From assembly GCA_031274285.1 (NCBI GenBank), contig JAISQJ010000162.1:23345-87344 (forward strand): a stretch of DNA of 64,000 nt. The letters are read 5' to 3'. Below, in pieces: positions 36,126-44,375 of the stretch. Source of the DNA: Treponema sp. (GTDB lineage Bacteria; Spirochaetota; Spirochaetia; Treponematales; Breznakiellaceae). The stretch's first letter is position 1. Every line of letters begins with the position of its first letter. Both the position numbers and the translations under genes were made by a program. The notes under the pieces were generated by a model that worked only from the letters and a program-made list of their open reading frames with translations, was not told where the DNA came from and did not search any database.

Positions 36126-37112
36126 ATGGAAGAAATGGAATTCCCTGTCCCCGAGGCGTCCACCCTGGCGGTTGCCGGAGCGGCCGTATCGGCCCTGGTG
36201 GAAGGGGCGTCCCGGATTATCCGGGGAAAGAGGGATTTCCTGGAACTCTTGACCGCCGCCATCCTGGCGGGGGGCCATGTCCTTATCGAGGATAACCCCG
36301 GGCTGGGAAAGACCACGGTGGCCAAGACCTTTGCGAAGCTTATCGGCGGGGGGCGGCGGCCCCTGGTTTTTAAGCGTATCCAGTTTACCCCGGACCTGCT
36401 GCCCTACGACATTACCGGCGTCGAGGTGTTTGACCCTAAGACCCGGCGCTTCCGCTTTGTGCCGGGGCCGGTGCTGGCGAACATTGTGCTGGCCGACGAG
36501 ATCAACCGGACTACCCCCAAGGTGCAGTCCGCGCTGCTGGAGGTGATGGCGGAACGGCAGGTGACCATCGGGGCGGTTACCCACCGGCCGCCGGAGCCTT
36601 TTTTTGTGATTGCCACGGAGAATCCTATCGAGAGCGAGGGGACCTTCCCCCTGCCCGCGGCCCAGCTTGACCGTTTCATGATGCGTCTCTCCCTGGGGTA
36701 CCCCAGCCGGGAGGCGGAGATCGCTATCCTTGACGATATGCCTTCGGAGAAGGTCCTGGCCGCGCTGGAGCCTGTCTGCAGTCCGGGGGAATTTATGGCG
36801 GCCCGGGAGACGGCCGCGGGAGTCTTCTGCCATTCCGCCCTGAAAGAGGCTATCGTTGACACGGTCCGGGACACCCGTATTCACCGGGGTTTTACCCTGG
36901 GGGCAAGTCCCCGGGCCGCCCTGCATCTCCTGGAAGCCGCCCGGGCCCTGGCCCTGGTGAGGGGGAGGACCTACGTCACCGACGAGGACCTGGTTGCCCT
37001 GGCCGGCCCGGTGCTGGCTCACCGGCTAAGGCTGCGGGACCCCCGCTCCGAGGCCGGTAAACTTATCAGGGAGATCTGTCTTGCCCGACTTGATGGGATC
37101 AAAACAATCTAG
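36126..37112 (+). CDS. MoxR AAA+ ATPase (first cluster)
   Basis: 328 residues. Walker A DNPGLGKTT (Lys62), Walker B IVLADEINRTTPKVQSALLEVMAE, sensor 1 region FFVIATENPIE and GTFPLPAAQLDRFMMRLSLGYPS are all MoxR hallmarks. MoxR ATPases are chaperone-like factors working with DUF58 and VWA proteins on envelope or enzyme maturation. The following DUF58 gene overlaps by 32 bases. Candidate -10 TAGACT seven bases before the ATG suggests an almost leaderless transcript. Confidence 0.94.
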   Translation: MEEMEFPVPEASTLAVAGAAVSALVEGASRIIRGKRDFLELLTAAILAGGHVLIEDNPGLGKTTVAKTFAKLIGGGRRPLVFKRIQFTPDLLPYDITGVEVFDPKTRRFRFVPGPVLANIVLADEINRTTPKVQSALLEVMAERQVTIGAVTHRPPEPFFVIATENPIESEGTFPLPAAQLDRFMMRLSLGYPSREAEIAILDDMPSEKVLAALEPVCSPGEFMAARETAAGVFCHSALKEAIVDTVRDTRIHRGFTLGASPRAALHLLEAARALALVRGRTYVTDEDLVALAGPVLAHRLRLRDPRSEAGKLIREICLARLDGIKTI

Positions 37113-38478
37113 CGGGCCTCTGCCCCGTCCGAGGCTGTCTCCCTGCGGCTTCTTCCTCCTTATCATTATTGCCGCGGCCTTTGGGGCGGGGAACTGGCGG
37201 CAGGAGCTTGCCCTGAGTCTGGTGGGCGCGGTCTGCCTTTCGGTCTGGATGTACTGTCTTATCCTGGGCCTGGTGATCGCCATGATTCACCGGAAAAAGG
37301 CCCGGTCCATCCGGATACGCCTGGTTCCCCGTGCTATCGCCGCCGGCGGCGTGGTGGAGATTGTCTGCCCCGAGGAGCGGTTTTTTCGGATACCGGGGAT
37401 TCTGGCCCGCTGCCGGGTCCGCATGGAAACACGGGACGGCCGGCGGGTGGAGCATACCTTTGACCCCGGCATTCCGGGAGGGCGTTTTGACATTCCCGGC
37501 CGGGGGGCCTACTACGCCGGCCGGGATGAGCTGGCGATCTTTGACGCCTTCGGGATTTTCGATTTTTCCTGGGCCCTGCCTGCGGAGGCCGTTTCCCCGG
37601 AGGGCGCTGCCGGGGGCGGGATCTTGCCGCCGGGGGGCCTTGAAGGGGCCAGGGTTCTGGCAAGCCCCCGGCCCGCGGAGGAGCCTCTGGCGCTGAGGCC
37701 CCGGACCGGGGGCCGGGAACAGCACAGCGGCCCCCACTACCGGCGTACCGATGACCTGATTGACCACCGGCCCTACATCCCCGGCGACGATCCCCGGCGG
37801 ATCAACTGGAAGCTTTACAGCCACGGCCCCGCCAATTCCCTGTTTGTCCGGGAGGGGGAGACCGAACCCCCGCCCCGGGCCCGGCTCCTTATCCTGGCGG
37901 ACACCGAGGCCGATCCCGGCCTCTTTAGCCCCCAGGCCGCCAGGGAGGCGGTGGACCTGCTCTGCGAACAGGTTCTGGCCATAAGCCTGGACCTGAGCGG
38001 CCGGGGCATGGAGGTGCTGACGGGGTACACGGGGGGAGCGCTGCGGGGCGGGGACCCGGCGGAACTGGCCAGGGCCATGGCCTGGCCCGCGGCCCTTCCC
38101 CTGCCCGCCGGGGAGCGCCGGGCCTTGGAGCGGGGCCGGGGGCCGGGCTCCGCAAGGCGGGGTTCCGCAAAAAAAAGCTCCGCAAGACCGGGTTCCGGGC
38201 AGGCCCCGGAACTCCCCGCGGCGGAAGGGGGGACCTGCATCCTGGCCCTGCCCCGGACCACCGGAGGCCAAGATTCCGGCGCCCTGGACCGTTTCCTTTC
38301 CCGCCGGGCCGGGAACGCGTTACCCTGCGATATCATCTTCCTCTACACCGGGGAGCTGCGGGAGGAGGCGGAAACCTGCGCCCGGATCTACGGCGCAAGG
38401 AACGCGGTCCGGGCCTTTGCCATGGAGGTAAGCCGGGACCCGAGGCAAGACCCCTACGGCCCGGCGGTCCCGGTATGA
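37081..38478 (+). CDS. DUF58 protein (first MoxR cluster)
   Basis: 465 residues. Two N-terminal helices (about 20-65) anchor the protein; the DUF58 core includes YRRTDDLIDHRPYIPGDDPRRINWKLYSHG. The C-terminal half holds a vWA-like region (ARLLILADTEADPG) with an Arg/Ser/Gly-rich insertion (about 345-380). The TTG at 37081 has GGAG seven bases before it; an ATG at 37093 is possible. Overlaps both neighbours (ATGA with the transglutaminase gene). Confidence 0.88.
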   Translation: MPDLMGSKQSSGPLPRPRLSPCGFFLLIIIAAAFGAGNWRQELALSLVGAVCLSVWMYCLILGLVIAMIHRKKARSIRIRLVPRAIAAGGVVEIVCPEERFFRIPGILARCRVRMETRDGRRVEHTFDPGIPGGRFDIPGRGAYYAGRDELAIFDAFGIFDFSWALPAEAVSPEGAAGGGILPPGGLEGARVLASPRPAEEPLALRPRTGGREQHSGPHYRRTDDLIDHRPYIPGDDPRRINWKLYSHGPANSLFVREGETEPPPRARLLILADTEADPGLFSPQAAREAVDLLCEQVLAISLDLSGRGMEVLTGYTGGALRGGDPAELARAMAWPAALPLPAGERRALERGRGPGSARRGSAKKSSARPGSGQAPELPAAEGGTCILALPRTTGGQDSGALDRFLSRRAGNALPCDIIFLYTGELREEAETCARIYGARNAVRAFAMEVSRDPRQDPYGPAVPV

Positions 38479-40634
38479 AGGCCGCCCTTTTCCTGCGTTC
38501 CGCGGCCCTCTTTCTTATCCTGGGCCAGACGGCCCTTTTGGCCGGAGATATGGCGGATATGCCGGTCTTTGCCGCGGCCCTGCTGGCGGCCTTTCTGGTC
38601 CCCGCTTTCCTGCCCCTAAAAAGGGCCAAGATCTTTCCCGCCCTGCTTTTCCTGGCCCTGTTGCCCCCGGCCCTGCGGCTCCTTATCGGTGTTCCCCGGA
38701 TTTTTGTGTCAGGCCCCCACGGTATGGCCCCGGTCCTGGACGGCCTGCTCCTGGACTACGACCGCAATACCTTTGTCTTTCTGCTCCCCTACTATTGGGC
38801 CGCATTCAGCGCCTATTTTTCCATCCGTTCCCGGAAATTCTTACGGGCCTGCGTGGGGATCGATCTTCTCATCCTCCTCCTGATTTACAGCTTTGCCCAT
38901 ACCGGGGACCTGGAACCCTACCGCTGGCCCGTGGTGATGATCGCCGTCTTCGCCCTGGCGGGATTTTTGGAACTGGCGGCCCTGATTCGATCCCTGCCCC
39001 CGGAATGGCATCTCCGCCGGGGGGAGCGGGTTTGGGCCACCGCCATGCTGCTGCTCCTGGTTGCCCTGGGGGGCGGCCTCTTTATCCGGCCCTCCCAGGA
39101 AAAGGCGGTGGAACAGGGGGGCGGCCTCCTGGCCCCGGATATATTCAGCTTTGATTTTTCCAAGGTCCTGAAACTGGAAAGCCAGATCAGCATGAACGAT
39201 GATCTGGTCCTCATCGTCAAGAAAGACAGTGAAGATTATCACATCCTCCTGCGCCGCTATGTACTGTCCGGCTACAGTAAGGCTCAGGGTTTTTTCCGGG
39301 TGGATGAGTACGACGAGCGGGACCATCCCCAGCGGCTGCCCAACCGGACCATGAGTCTGAGCGGCCGGGAAGCGGCGGAAAAATTACGGGCCACCGTGAC
39401 GGTCGATCAGGAATACTACCTGGTGAATTTTGATTCCCAGGCCTTTATCGGCATGAACCAGCCGGTCCAGGTGATCCCCTTCCAGAATTGGGACGCTTCT
39501 TCTTTTAGTTCGGTTTACGCGGTCCGCAGCCTTGCCAGCGACGTGATCCCCATTGAGCTCATGGACCTGGAGCTCTGGCCCCCCTCCGCGGAGAAGCTGG
39601 AATTAAGCGATGCCGAATACCGGCTCTACACCGAATACGGCGGCGACAAGCGGCTCCTGGAATATGCGGAGGAGATCACGTTAGGGCTGGAGGGTTACTG
39701 GGAAAAGGTGCAGGGAATCTACGAATGGCTTAAATTCGGGGATTACCGCTACAGCCTGAGGGCGGGGATTGCGGTGGACGGGGATCAGCTGAGTCATTTT
39801 CTTTTTACCTCGAAAAAGGGTTACTGTTCCTACTTTGCCTTTTCCTGCGCCCTGCTCCTCCGGTCCCTGGGTATACCGGCCAGGGTGGGGGCGGGCTTCT
39901 TCCTGGACCCCTCCACCAACACCTTTAACTATTACCCCGTCCGCTCCGACATGGCCCACGCATGGGTAGAGGTGTGGTTTCCCGGTTTCGGCTGGATAGA
40001 GTATGATCCTACCACGGAAAATCTGGCGGAGGGGGAGGAATTCCGCATCTCCGCCGGGGTGCCCAAGGAACTTTTTGAAGACCTGATGCGGGAGATCTTC
40101 GGCAACCGTAATAAGCTGCAGCGCCGGGAGGGGGCGGAGGAAGAGGAAAAAGCCGCGGGTCCCTCGCCGGCCGCGGATTTAGCGGCCCTGGCCCGGCGCT
40201 GGTGGCCGGCGCTGCTGGCCGCCGCGTTTACCCTGGGCTGCGCCCTGTTCCGCCTGGGACCCTTCCTTGCCTATAGCCTGACAAGGGACCGGAGGAAGAA
40301 GGCCCGGCGGCTCTGGGGGCGGGGGATCCATCTGCTCCGTCTGGCGGGACTGCGGCGGCCCGGAGACAGGGGGGAAGCGGAGTGGGCCAGGGAGATCGAC
40401 GGCCTCCTGCCCGCCCTTCCCTCGGTCAAAGCCATGGACCGCGCCTGGGTTTACCGGCTCTACGAGGGCCAGGCCAGGGCCCGCTTTGCCCCGGACTTTA
40501 GCGCCGGGGATTTTGAGGCCATGGAGGCCCTGTGGCCCTTCTTCACCGCCGCGTACCGGCGCTATGTGCCCCTGTGGCGGCGGGTCCTCGCGTGTCTTAC
40601 CTTTGGTCTTATTCCCGGGAGGCGGCCGCTATGA
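38475..40634 (+). CDS. membrane transglutaminase-like protein (TgpA type)
   Basis: 719 residues. About six N-terminal helices (to residue 210) are followed by an extracytoplasmic transglutaminase core with KGYCSYFAFSCALLLRSLGIPARVGAGF (Cys451), MAHAWVEVW (His495) and EYDPT (Asp511), completing the triad. Another helix near residue 580 and a cytoplasmic tail follow. TgpA-like proteins are tied to MoxR-DUF58 operons and to cell-envelope cross-linking or peptidase activity; the substrate is unknown. Confidence 0.92.
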   Translation: MKAALFLRSAALFLILGQTALLAGDMADMPVFAAALLAAFLVPAFLPLKRAKIFPALLFLALLPPALRLLIGVPRIFVSGPHGMAPVLDGLLLDYDRNTFVFLLPYYWAAFSAYFSIRSRKFLRACVGIDLLILLLIYSFAHTGDLEPYRWPVVMIAVFALAGFLELAALIRSLPPEWHLRRGERVWATAMLLLLVALGGGLFIRPSQEKAVEQGGGLLAPDIFSFDFSKVLKLESQISMNDDLVLIVKKDSEDYHILLRRYVLSGYSKAQGFFRVDEYDERDHPQRLPNRTMSLSGREAAEKLRATVTVDQEYYLVNFDSQAFIGMNQPVQVIPFQNWDASSFSSVYAVRSLASDVIPIELMDLELWPPSAEKLELSDAEYRLYTEYGGDKRLLEYAEEITLGLEGYWEKVQGIYEWLKFGDYRYSLRAGIAVDGDQLSHFLFTSKKGYCSYFAFSCALLLRSLGIPARVGAGFFLDPSTNTFNYYPVRSDMAHAWVEVWFPGFGWIEYDPTTENLAEGEEFRISAGVPKELFEDLMREIFGNRNKLQRREGAEEEEKAAGPSPAADLAALARRWWPALLAAAFTLGCALFRLGPFLAYSLTRDRRKKARRLWGRGIHLLRLAGLRRPGDRGEAEWAREIDGLLPALPSVKAMDRAWVYRLYEGQARARFAPDFSAGDFEAMEALWPFFTAAYRRYVPLWRRVLACLTFGLIPGRRPL

Positions 40635-42403
40635 GCGTAAAAAAACTGCCGGCCCTGATTCTCCTTATGCTGGGAGCCCTGCTCCCCGCCCAGGAGGGGC
40701 CCGACGCCCTGATGGAAGAGGCCCTGGCCGCGGAACGGGCGGAGTACTGGGAGCGGGCCATCGAACTCTACGATTCGGGGACGGAACAGTACCCCGGTGA
40801 TATCCGTTTCCCCTGGGCCCTGGGGAACCTGTACCAGAGCCGGAGCCTGTACAGCCTTGCCTGGGATGAGTACCGCCGGGCGGAAAAGATCGATCCCCGG
40901 ACGCCGGAACTCCTCTACAGCATGGCCCGGACCGCCGGCCACCTTAACCTGGATACCCTGGCGGTGGATTACCTGGAGCGGACCCTGGCCCTTGACAGCG
41001 AACACCGGGACGCCATCGGGCAGCTTGGCTGGATGTACTACAAGGTCCACCGCCAGGCCGACGGGGAACGGCTCCTCCGCTCCGCCATGGAAAAGTTCCC
41101 CGACGACCCGGACTACGCCATGACCCTGGGGACCCTGAACTCCGACATGTTCCGCTATGACGAGGGAAAACGCTGGTATCTCAGGGCCATCGCGGGGGGA
41201 GAACTGCGGCAGGACATCCATTTTTCCTCGGTGGCCCACTACAACCTTTCGATTCTGGAAAGCCGCTTCTACCGCTTTGATTTGGCCTTTGAGCAGACCA
41301 ACGCATCCCTGGCCCAGCTCAACCGCTCCTCGGGCCGCCTTGCCAGGGGGGAACTCTACCTGCGGCAGCTCGATTTCCGGTCCGCCCTTTCCGACTACGA
41401 GGCGGCCTACGAGATGGACACCTCCCCCCTCTCCCGGCTCAACCTGGCCCTGGTGTACCAGATCGCCGGCCGCCTGGAAGAGGCCAGGATCTATGCGGAG
41501 GACTGCCTTAAATCGGGGGACCTTTCCTGGATGATGAACTACGGCATTGATCCGGTACGCTACCGCCGGGACATCCACGAAATTCTCTACAAAACCTACG
41601 ATGGGCTTACCAAGACCGAGGGGGCCCGGCCCTACCCCGCGCCGGGGGAATGGATACAAAGCAGGGCCAGGGAGTTTTCCTACTGGTTTAAGGCCGAAGT
41701 CCACCGCCACCTGTTCCGCAAGTACAGCCGCCTTTCGGCCGCCTCCTACGAGGAGCCCCACCTGGACGCGCTGATTCAGTATTACCGGGCCTTTGAGGCT
41801 TACCCCCGCCGGGCCCTGAGTTACCTGCGGGAGGCCCGGAACTTTGAAGTCCCCCTGATCCCCGAGTCCGAGCCGGAGTATAACTACGAGGAGGGGCAGC
41901 TTTTGAAGCGGACGGACCTGCTGGAAAAAGCCCTGTGGGACTTTGATTCCCTTTGGGAGCGGGACATGATCGCCGACACCTTTGCCAGGCTTGCTGAAAG
42001 CAATGCCGGGCTTGCTGAAGGCAATGCCGGCGGTTCGCCTGCCCGGCGCTTCGCGGAGGAACTCTACCTCCTCAACCCCGGCGCGGTCAGGCAGCAGGGC
42101 ATCGCCCTGCCGGTGGAACTGCGCTTTAGCGTTCCGCCGGGCCCCGGCGGGACGGAACCGCCCTTCAAGCGGTTAACACGGATGCTCGGGAAGGCGGGGC
42201 TGCGGGAAACCGGTACGGCCCGCCTGAGCCTGTCCCTGAACTTTGAGGAACTGGCTGACCGGCCCGGCTGGGCGGTCTACTGCGAACTCTCCGGCCAGGG
42301 CCGATCCCTGGCGGGCAGGGACATCCTTTTGCCTTCGGCCTCCCGGCGGGATACCGCGGCCTTTGCCAGGGAACTGGCGGACACGGTGTTCGCGTGGCGC
42401 TAA
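40631..42403 (+). CDS. TPR-repeat periplasmic protein (first MoxR cluster)
   Basis: 590 residues. Signal peptide MSVKKLPALILLMLGALLPAQ, then TPR helices (about 25-290; YWERAIELYDSGTEQYPGDIRFPWALGNLYQSR, LDTLAVDYLERTLALDSEHRDAIGQLGWMYYK). The second half is strand-mixed with no family recognised. A 21-base in-frame repeat (LAESNAG/LAEGNAG, about 41990-42031) sits in a linker. The ATG overlaps the transglutaminase stop. Likely a scaffold for the MoxR-DUF58-TgpA system. Confidence 0.88.
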   Translation: MSVKKLPALILLMLGALLPAQEGPDALMEEALAAERAEYWERAIELYDSGTEQYPGDIRFPWALGNLYQSRSLYSLAWDEYRRAEKIDPRTPELLYSMARTAGHLNLDTLAVDYLERTLALDSEHRDAIGQLGWMYYKVHRQADGERLLRSAMEKFPDDPDYAMTLGTLNSDMFRYDEGKRWYLRAIAGGELRQDIHFSSVAHYNLSILESRFYRFDLAFEQTNASLAQLNRSSGRLARGELYLRQLDFRSALSDYEAAYEMDTSPLSRLNLALVYQIAGRLEEARIYAEDCLKSGDLSWMMNYGIDPVRYRRDIHEILYKTYDGLTKTEGARPYPAPGEWIQSRAREFSYWFKAEVHRHLFRKYSRLSAASYEEPHLDALIQYYRAFEAYPRRALSYLREARNFEVPLIPESEPEYNYEEGQLLKRTDLLEKALWDFDSLWERDMIADTFARLAESNAGLAEGNAGGSPARRFAEELYLLNPGAVRQQGIALPVELRFSVPPGPGGTEPPFKRLTRMLGKAGLRETGTARLSLSLNFEELADRPGWAVYCELSGQGRSLAGRDILLPSASRRDTAAFARELADTVFAWR

Positions 42404-42422
42404 TGCCGTTGCGCTAGCAGCG

Positions 42423-43373
42423 TCAAAATCCCCTGGCGGATAGATCCCTGGCGATGCTTACATACAATTCGGGGATATGTACTCCCTTGTAGTTTATGCG
42501 GTAGCTGTCAACGATTCCCGCATGGGATATGCCAAAGGCGCCGCCGGTGGTTATGACTCCCTTGAAATCACCCCACTGCGCCGAATCAACCGGGCATAGG
42601 CCGTCGTTATCGCCGTCGGTTATTTTTATCAGGGGATTCAGGAACATGAGGGTGGGATCGCTGAAAAAGAATTTCATTTTAGCCGCATAGCTTTGGTAGT
42701 ATACCGTATCCATGTCGGGATTAATTTTATTAAATTCCAGGCAGCGGCGTTCGGAAAGCTGCCGGCTGCTGGTAAAAAAATCGGGGTCCTTATCGCCCAG
42801 CATTTTGAACCAGATGTCCACAAAAAATGAAGTAAATTTGTAAAGCCCGTCCGGGGTATCCACGGTCATGTCCATGGCCTTGACCCCGTGATGGGGAGTT
42901 GAAATAGTGGTTAACGAGGCAACCGCGCCGTCCATACCCAGCGAGCTTATCAGGTACCGCGCCTCAAGGCCGCCCCTTGAGTGGGCAATAATGTTTACCT
43001 TTTCTACCCCTTCCCTGACGAGTACGCCCAGTACGGCAAGCTTGATTTTTTCCGCATTCCCCTCGATGGAGCCCCAGGCATCGGTGCCGCCGTAGTATAC
43101 CGCAACGCCCTTCCGGGCAAGGTACTTAGGGATGCGGCCCCAGTAATTGATAAAGCCCAGGGTCTTGTCCCTAAACCCGGCGCCGTGAACAAGCAAAACA
43201 GGGTATTTTAAGGCGATTGGTTCATCCGTATCTTTTCCGGGGTTCATAGCTGTCTCCTGCACGTTATTTCCGCCCGCTTCAAATTCCGGTATCCCCAGGA
43301 CCGTTTTACACGATACACAGGTAAGCATAAAGCCCAGGGAGACACGGCAGAGACGGCGTAAAAATTTTTGCAC
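42423..43373 (-). CDS. lipase-like alpha/beta hydrolase, probable lipoprotein
   Basis: 316 residues. Signal region with Cys19/Cys22 (MLTCVSC), which fits a loose spirochaetal lipobox. PVLLVHGAGFRDK holds the oxyanion HG motif, NIIAHSRGGLEARYL the nucleophile Ser132, and DGDNDGLCPVDSA plus GISHAGIVD supply likely Asp and His. Resembles triacylglycerol lipase-type esterases. GTG start at 43373 with GGAGG upstream. Convergent to the MoxR operon and downstream of the DHH gene (27 bases). Confidence 0.85.
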   Translation of the reverse strand: MQKFLRRLCRVSLGFMLTCVSCKTVLGIPEFEAGGNNVQETAMNPGKDTDEPIALKYPVLLVHGAGFRDKTLGFINYWGRIPKYLARKGVAVYYGGTDAWGSIEGNAEKIKLAVLGVLVREGVEKVNIIAHSRGGLEARYLISSLGMDGAVASLTTISTPHHGVKAMDMTVDTPDGLYKFTSFFVDIWFKMLGDKDPDFFTSSRQLSERRCLEFNKINPDMDTVYYQSYAAKMKFFFSDPTLMFLNPLIKITDGDNDGLCPVDSAQWGDFKGVITTGGAFGISHAGIVDSYRINYKGVHIPELYVSIARDLSARGF

Positions 43374-43400
43374 GGAGACCTCCGGTATACGCTAAAACCC

Positions 43401-44306
43401 CTACTTTACCTTGTCCACTATCTCCCGGATAACATCGCCGGCCTTGTCGTTTTCCACCTGGCAGGTGCCGACCTGGCGGTGGCCGCCGCCGCCGTAGTGG
43501 TACAGGAGGCTCCCCACGTCCACCGTGGCGCTGCGGTTGATGACGCTGTAACCCACGGTGATGGCGGTGTTGGTCTTCTCCCGGCCTTCCACTATCCAGA
43601 TAGAGATGTTCTGCTGGGGGTAGAGGGTATAGATGAGGAAGCGGTTGCCCGCGTAGATGGGGTCCACCCCCCGCAGGTCCAGGATCAGGGCGTTTCCTTC
43701 GATCCTGGCGTAACGCGTGATCATTTCCCTGAACAGGGCGTCCTGTTCAAAGTACAGGTCCAGCCGTTCCTTTACATCGCTCATCTCAAGAATCTCGTCG
43801 ATGGTTTTTTCCGAACAAGCCAGGGCCAGTTTTTTCATCAGATCGTAGTTGCTAATGGTGAAATTCCTGAAACGCCCAAGGCCGGTCCGGGGGTCCATGA
43901 TGAAGCCCAGGAGCACCCAGCCCTTGGGATCCAGGATTTCGTCCTTGGTCAGGTTCCCGGAGTCCACCTTGTCCACGTATTCCACCATCCGGGAAAAACG
44001 GCCCAGCTTTTCATCCCCGCCGTAGTAGTCGTAGACCACCCTGGCGCAGCTTGGGGCCAGCCGGGAAACCCCTTCAAAGTAGGTCTTGGCCCCCAGCCGT
44101 TCGGTTTCGCTGGAATGGTGGTCAAACCACAGCCTGCAGCCCTTTACGTAGGGGATATTGGCCAAAATATCGTCCCCCGTGGCGGTTACCAGGCCGTCCT
44201 GGATATCCTTGGGATGCACAAACTTCCATTCGTCAATAACTCCCAGGTAAAGGAGCAGGGCCCCGCAGGCCAGTCCGTCAAAATCCGATCTCGTCAGCAA
44301 TCTCAT
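43401..44306 (-). CDS. DHH-family phosphoesterase
   Basis: 301 residues. N-terminal RSDFDGLACGALLLY carries the DxD metal motif, LWFDHHSSETERL has the DHH motif, and the C-terminal GGGGHRQVGTCQV is a DHHA1 motif. Such enzymes split oligonucleotides, c-di-AMP-type dinucleotides or polyphosphate; the sequence does not decide. A TTGAAG-16-TATAAT promoter lies upstream. Confidence 0.88.
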   Translation of the reverse strand: MRLLTRSDFDGLACGALLLYLGVIDEWKFVHPKDIQDGLVTATGDDILANIPYVKGCRLWFDHHSSETERLGAKTYFEGVSRLAPSCARVVYDYYGGDEKLGRFSRMVEYVDKVDSGNLTKDEILDPKGWVLLGFIMDPRTGLGRFRNFTISNYDLMKKLALACSEKTIDEILEMSDVKERLDLYFEQDALFREMITRYARIEGNALILDLRGVDPIYAGNRFLIYTLYPQQNISIWIVEGREKTNTAITVGYSVINRSATVDVGSLLYHYGGGGHRQVGTCQVENDKAGDVIREIVDKVK

Positions 44307-44347
44307 CTTACACCCCTTACTCCTGAATGGTTACTTTGACATATTAT

Positions 44348-44375
44348 ATTATACTGTATCTATGATTGTCTTCAA
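44348..44375 (-). promoter_or_regulatory. promoter for DHH phosphoesterase gene
   Basis: On the minus strand, TTGAAG (44375-44370), 16-base spacer and perfect TATAAT (44353-44348). The -35 box falls inside the start of the divergent M16 gene. Confidence 0.55.
44350..44361 (+). promoter_or_regulatory. -10 box immediately before M16 peptidase start
   Basis: TATACT (44350-44355), with six bases (GTATCT) before ATG 44362. It would place transcription start on the start codon. No ribosome site is visible before this ATG. Confidence 0.4.
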
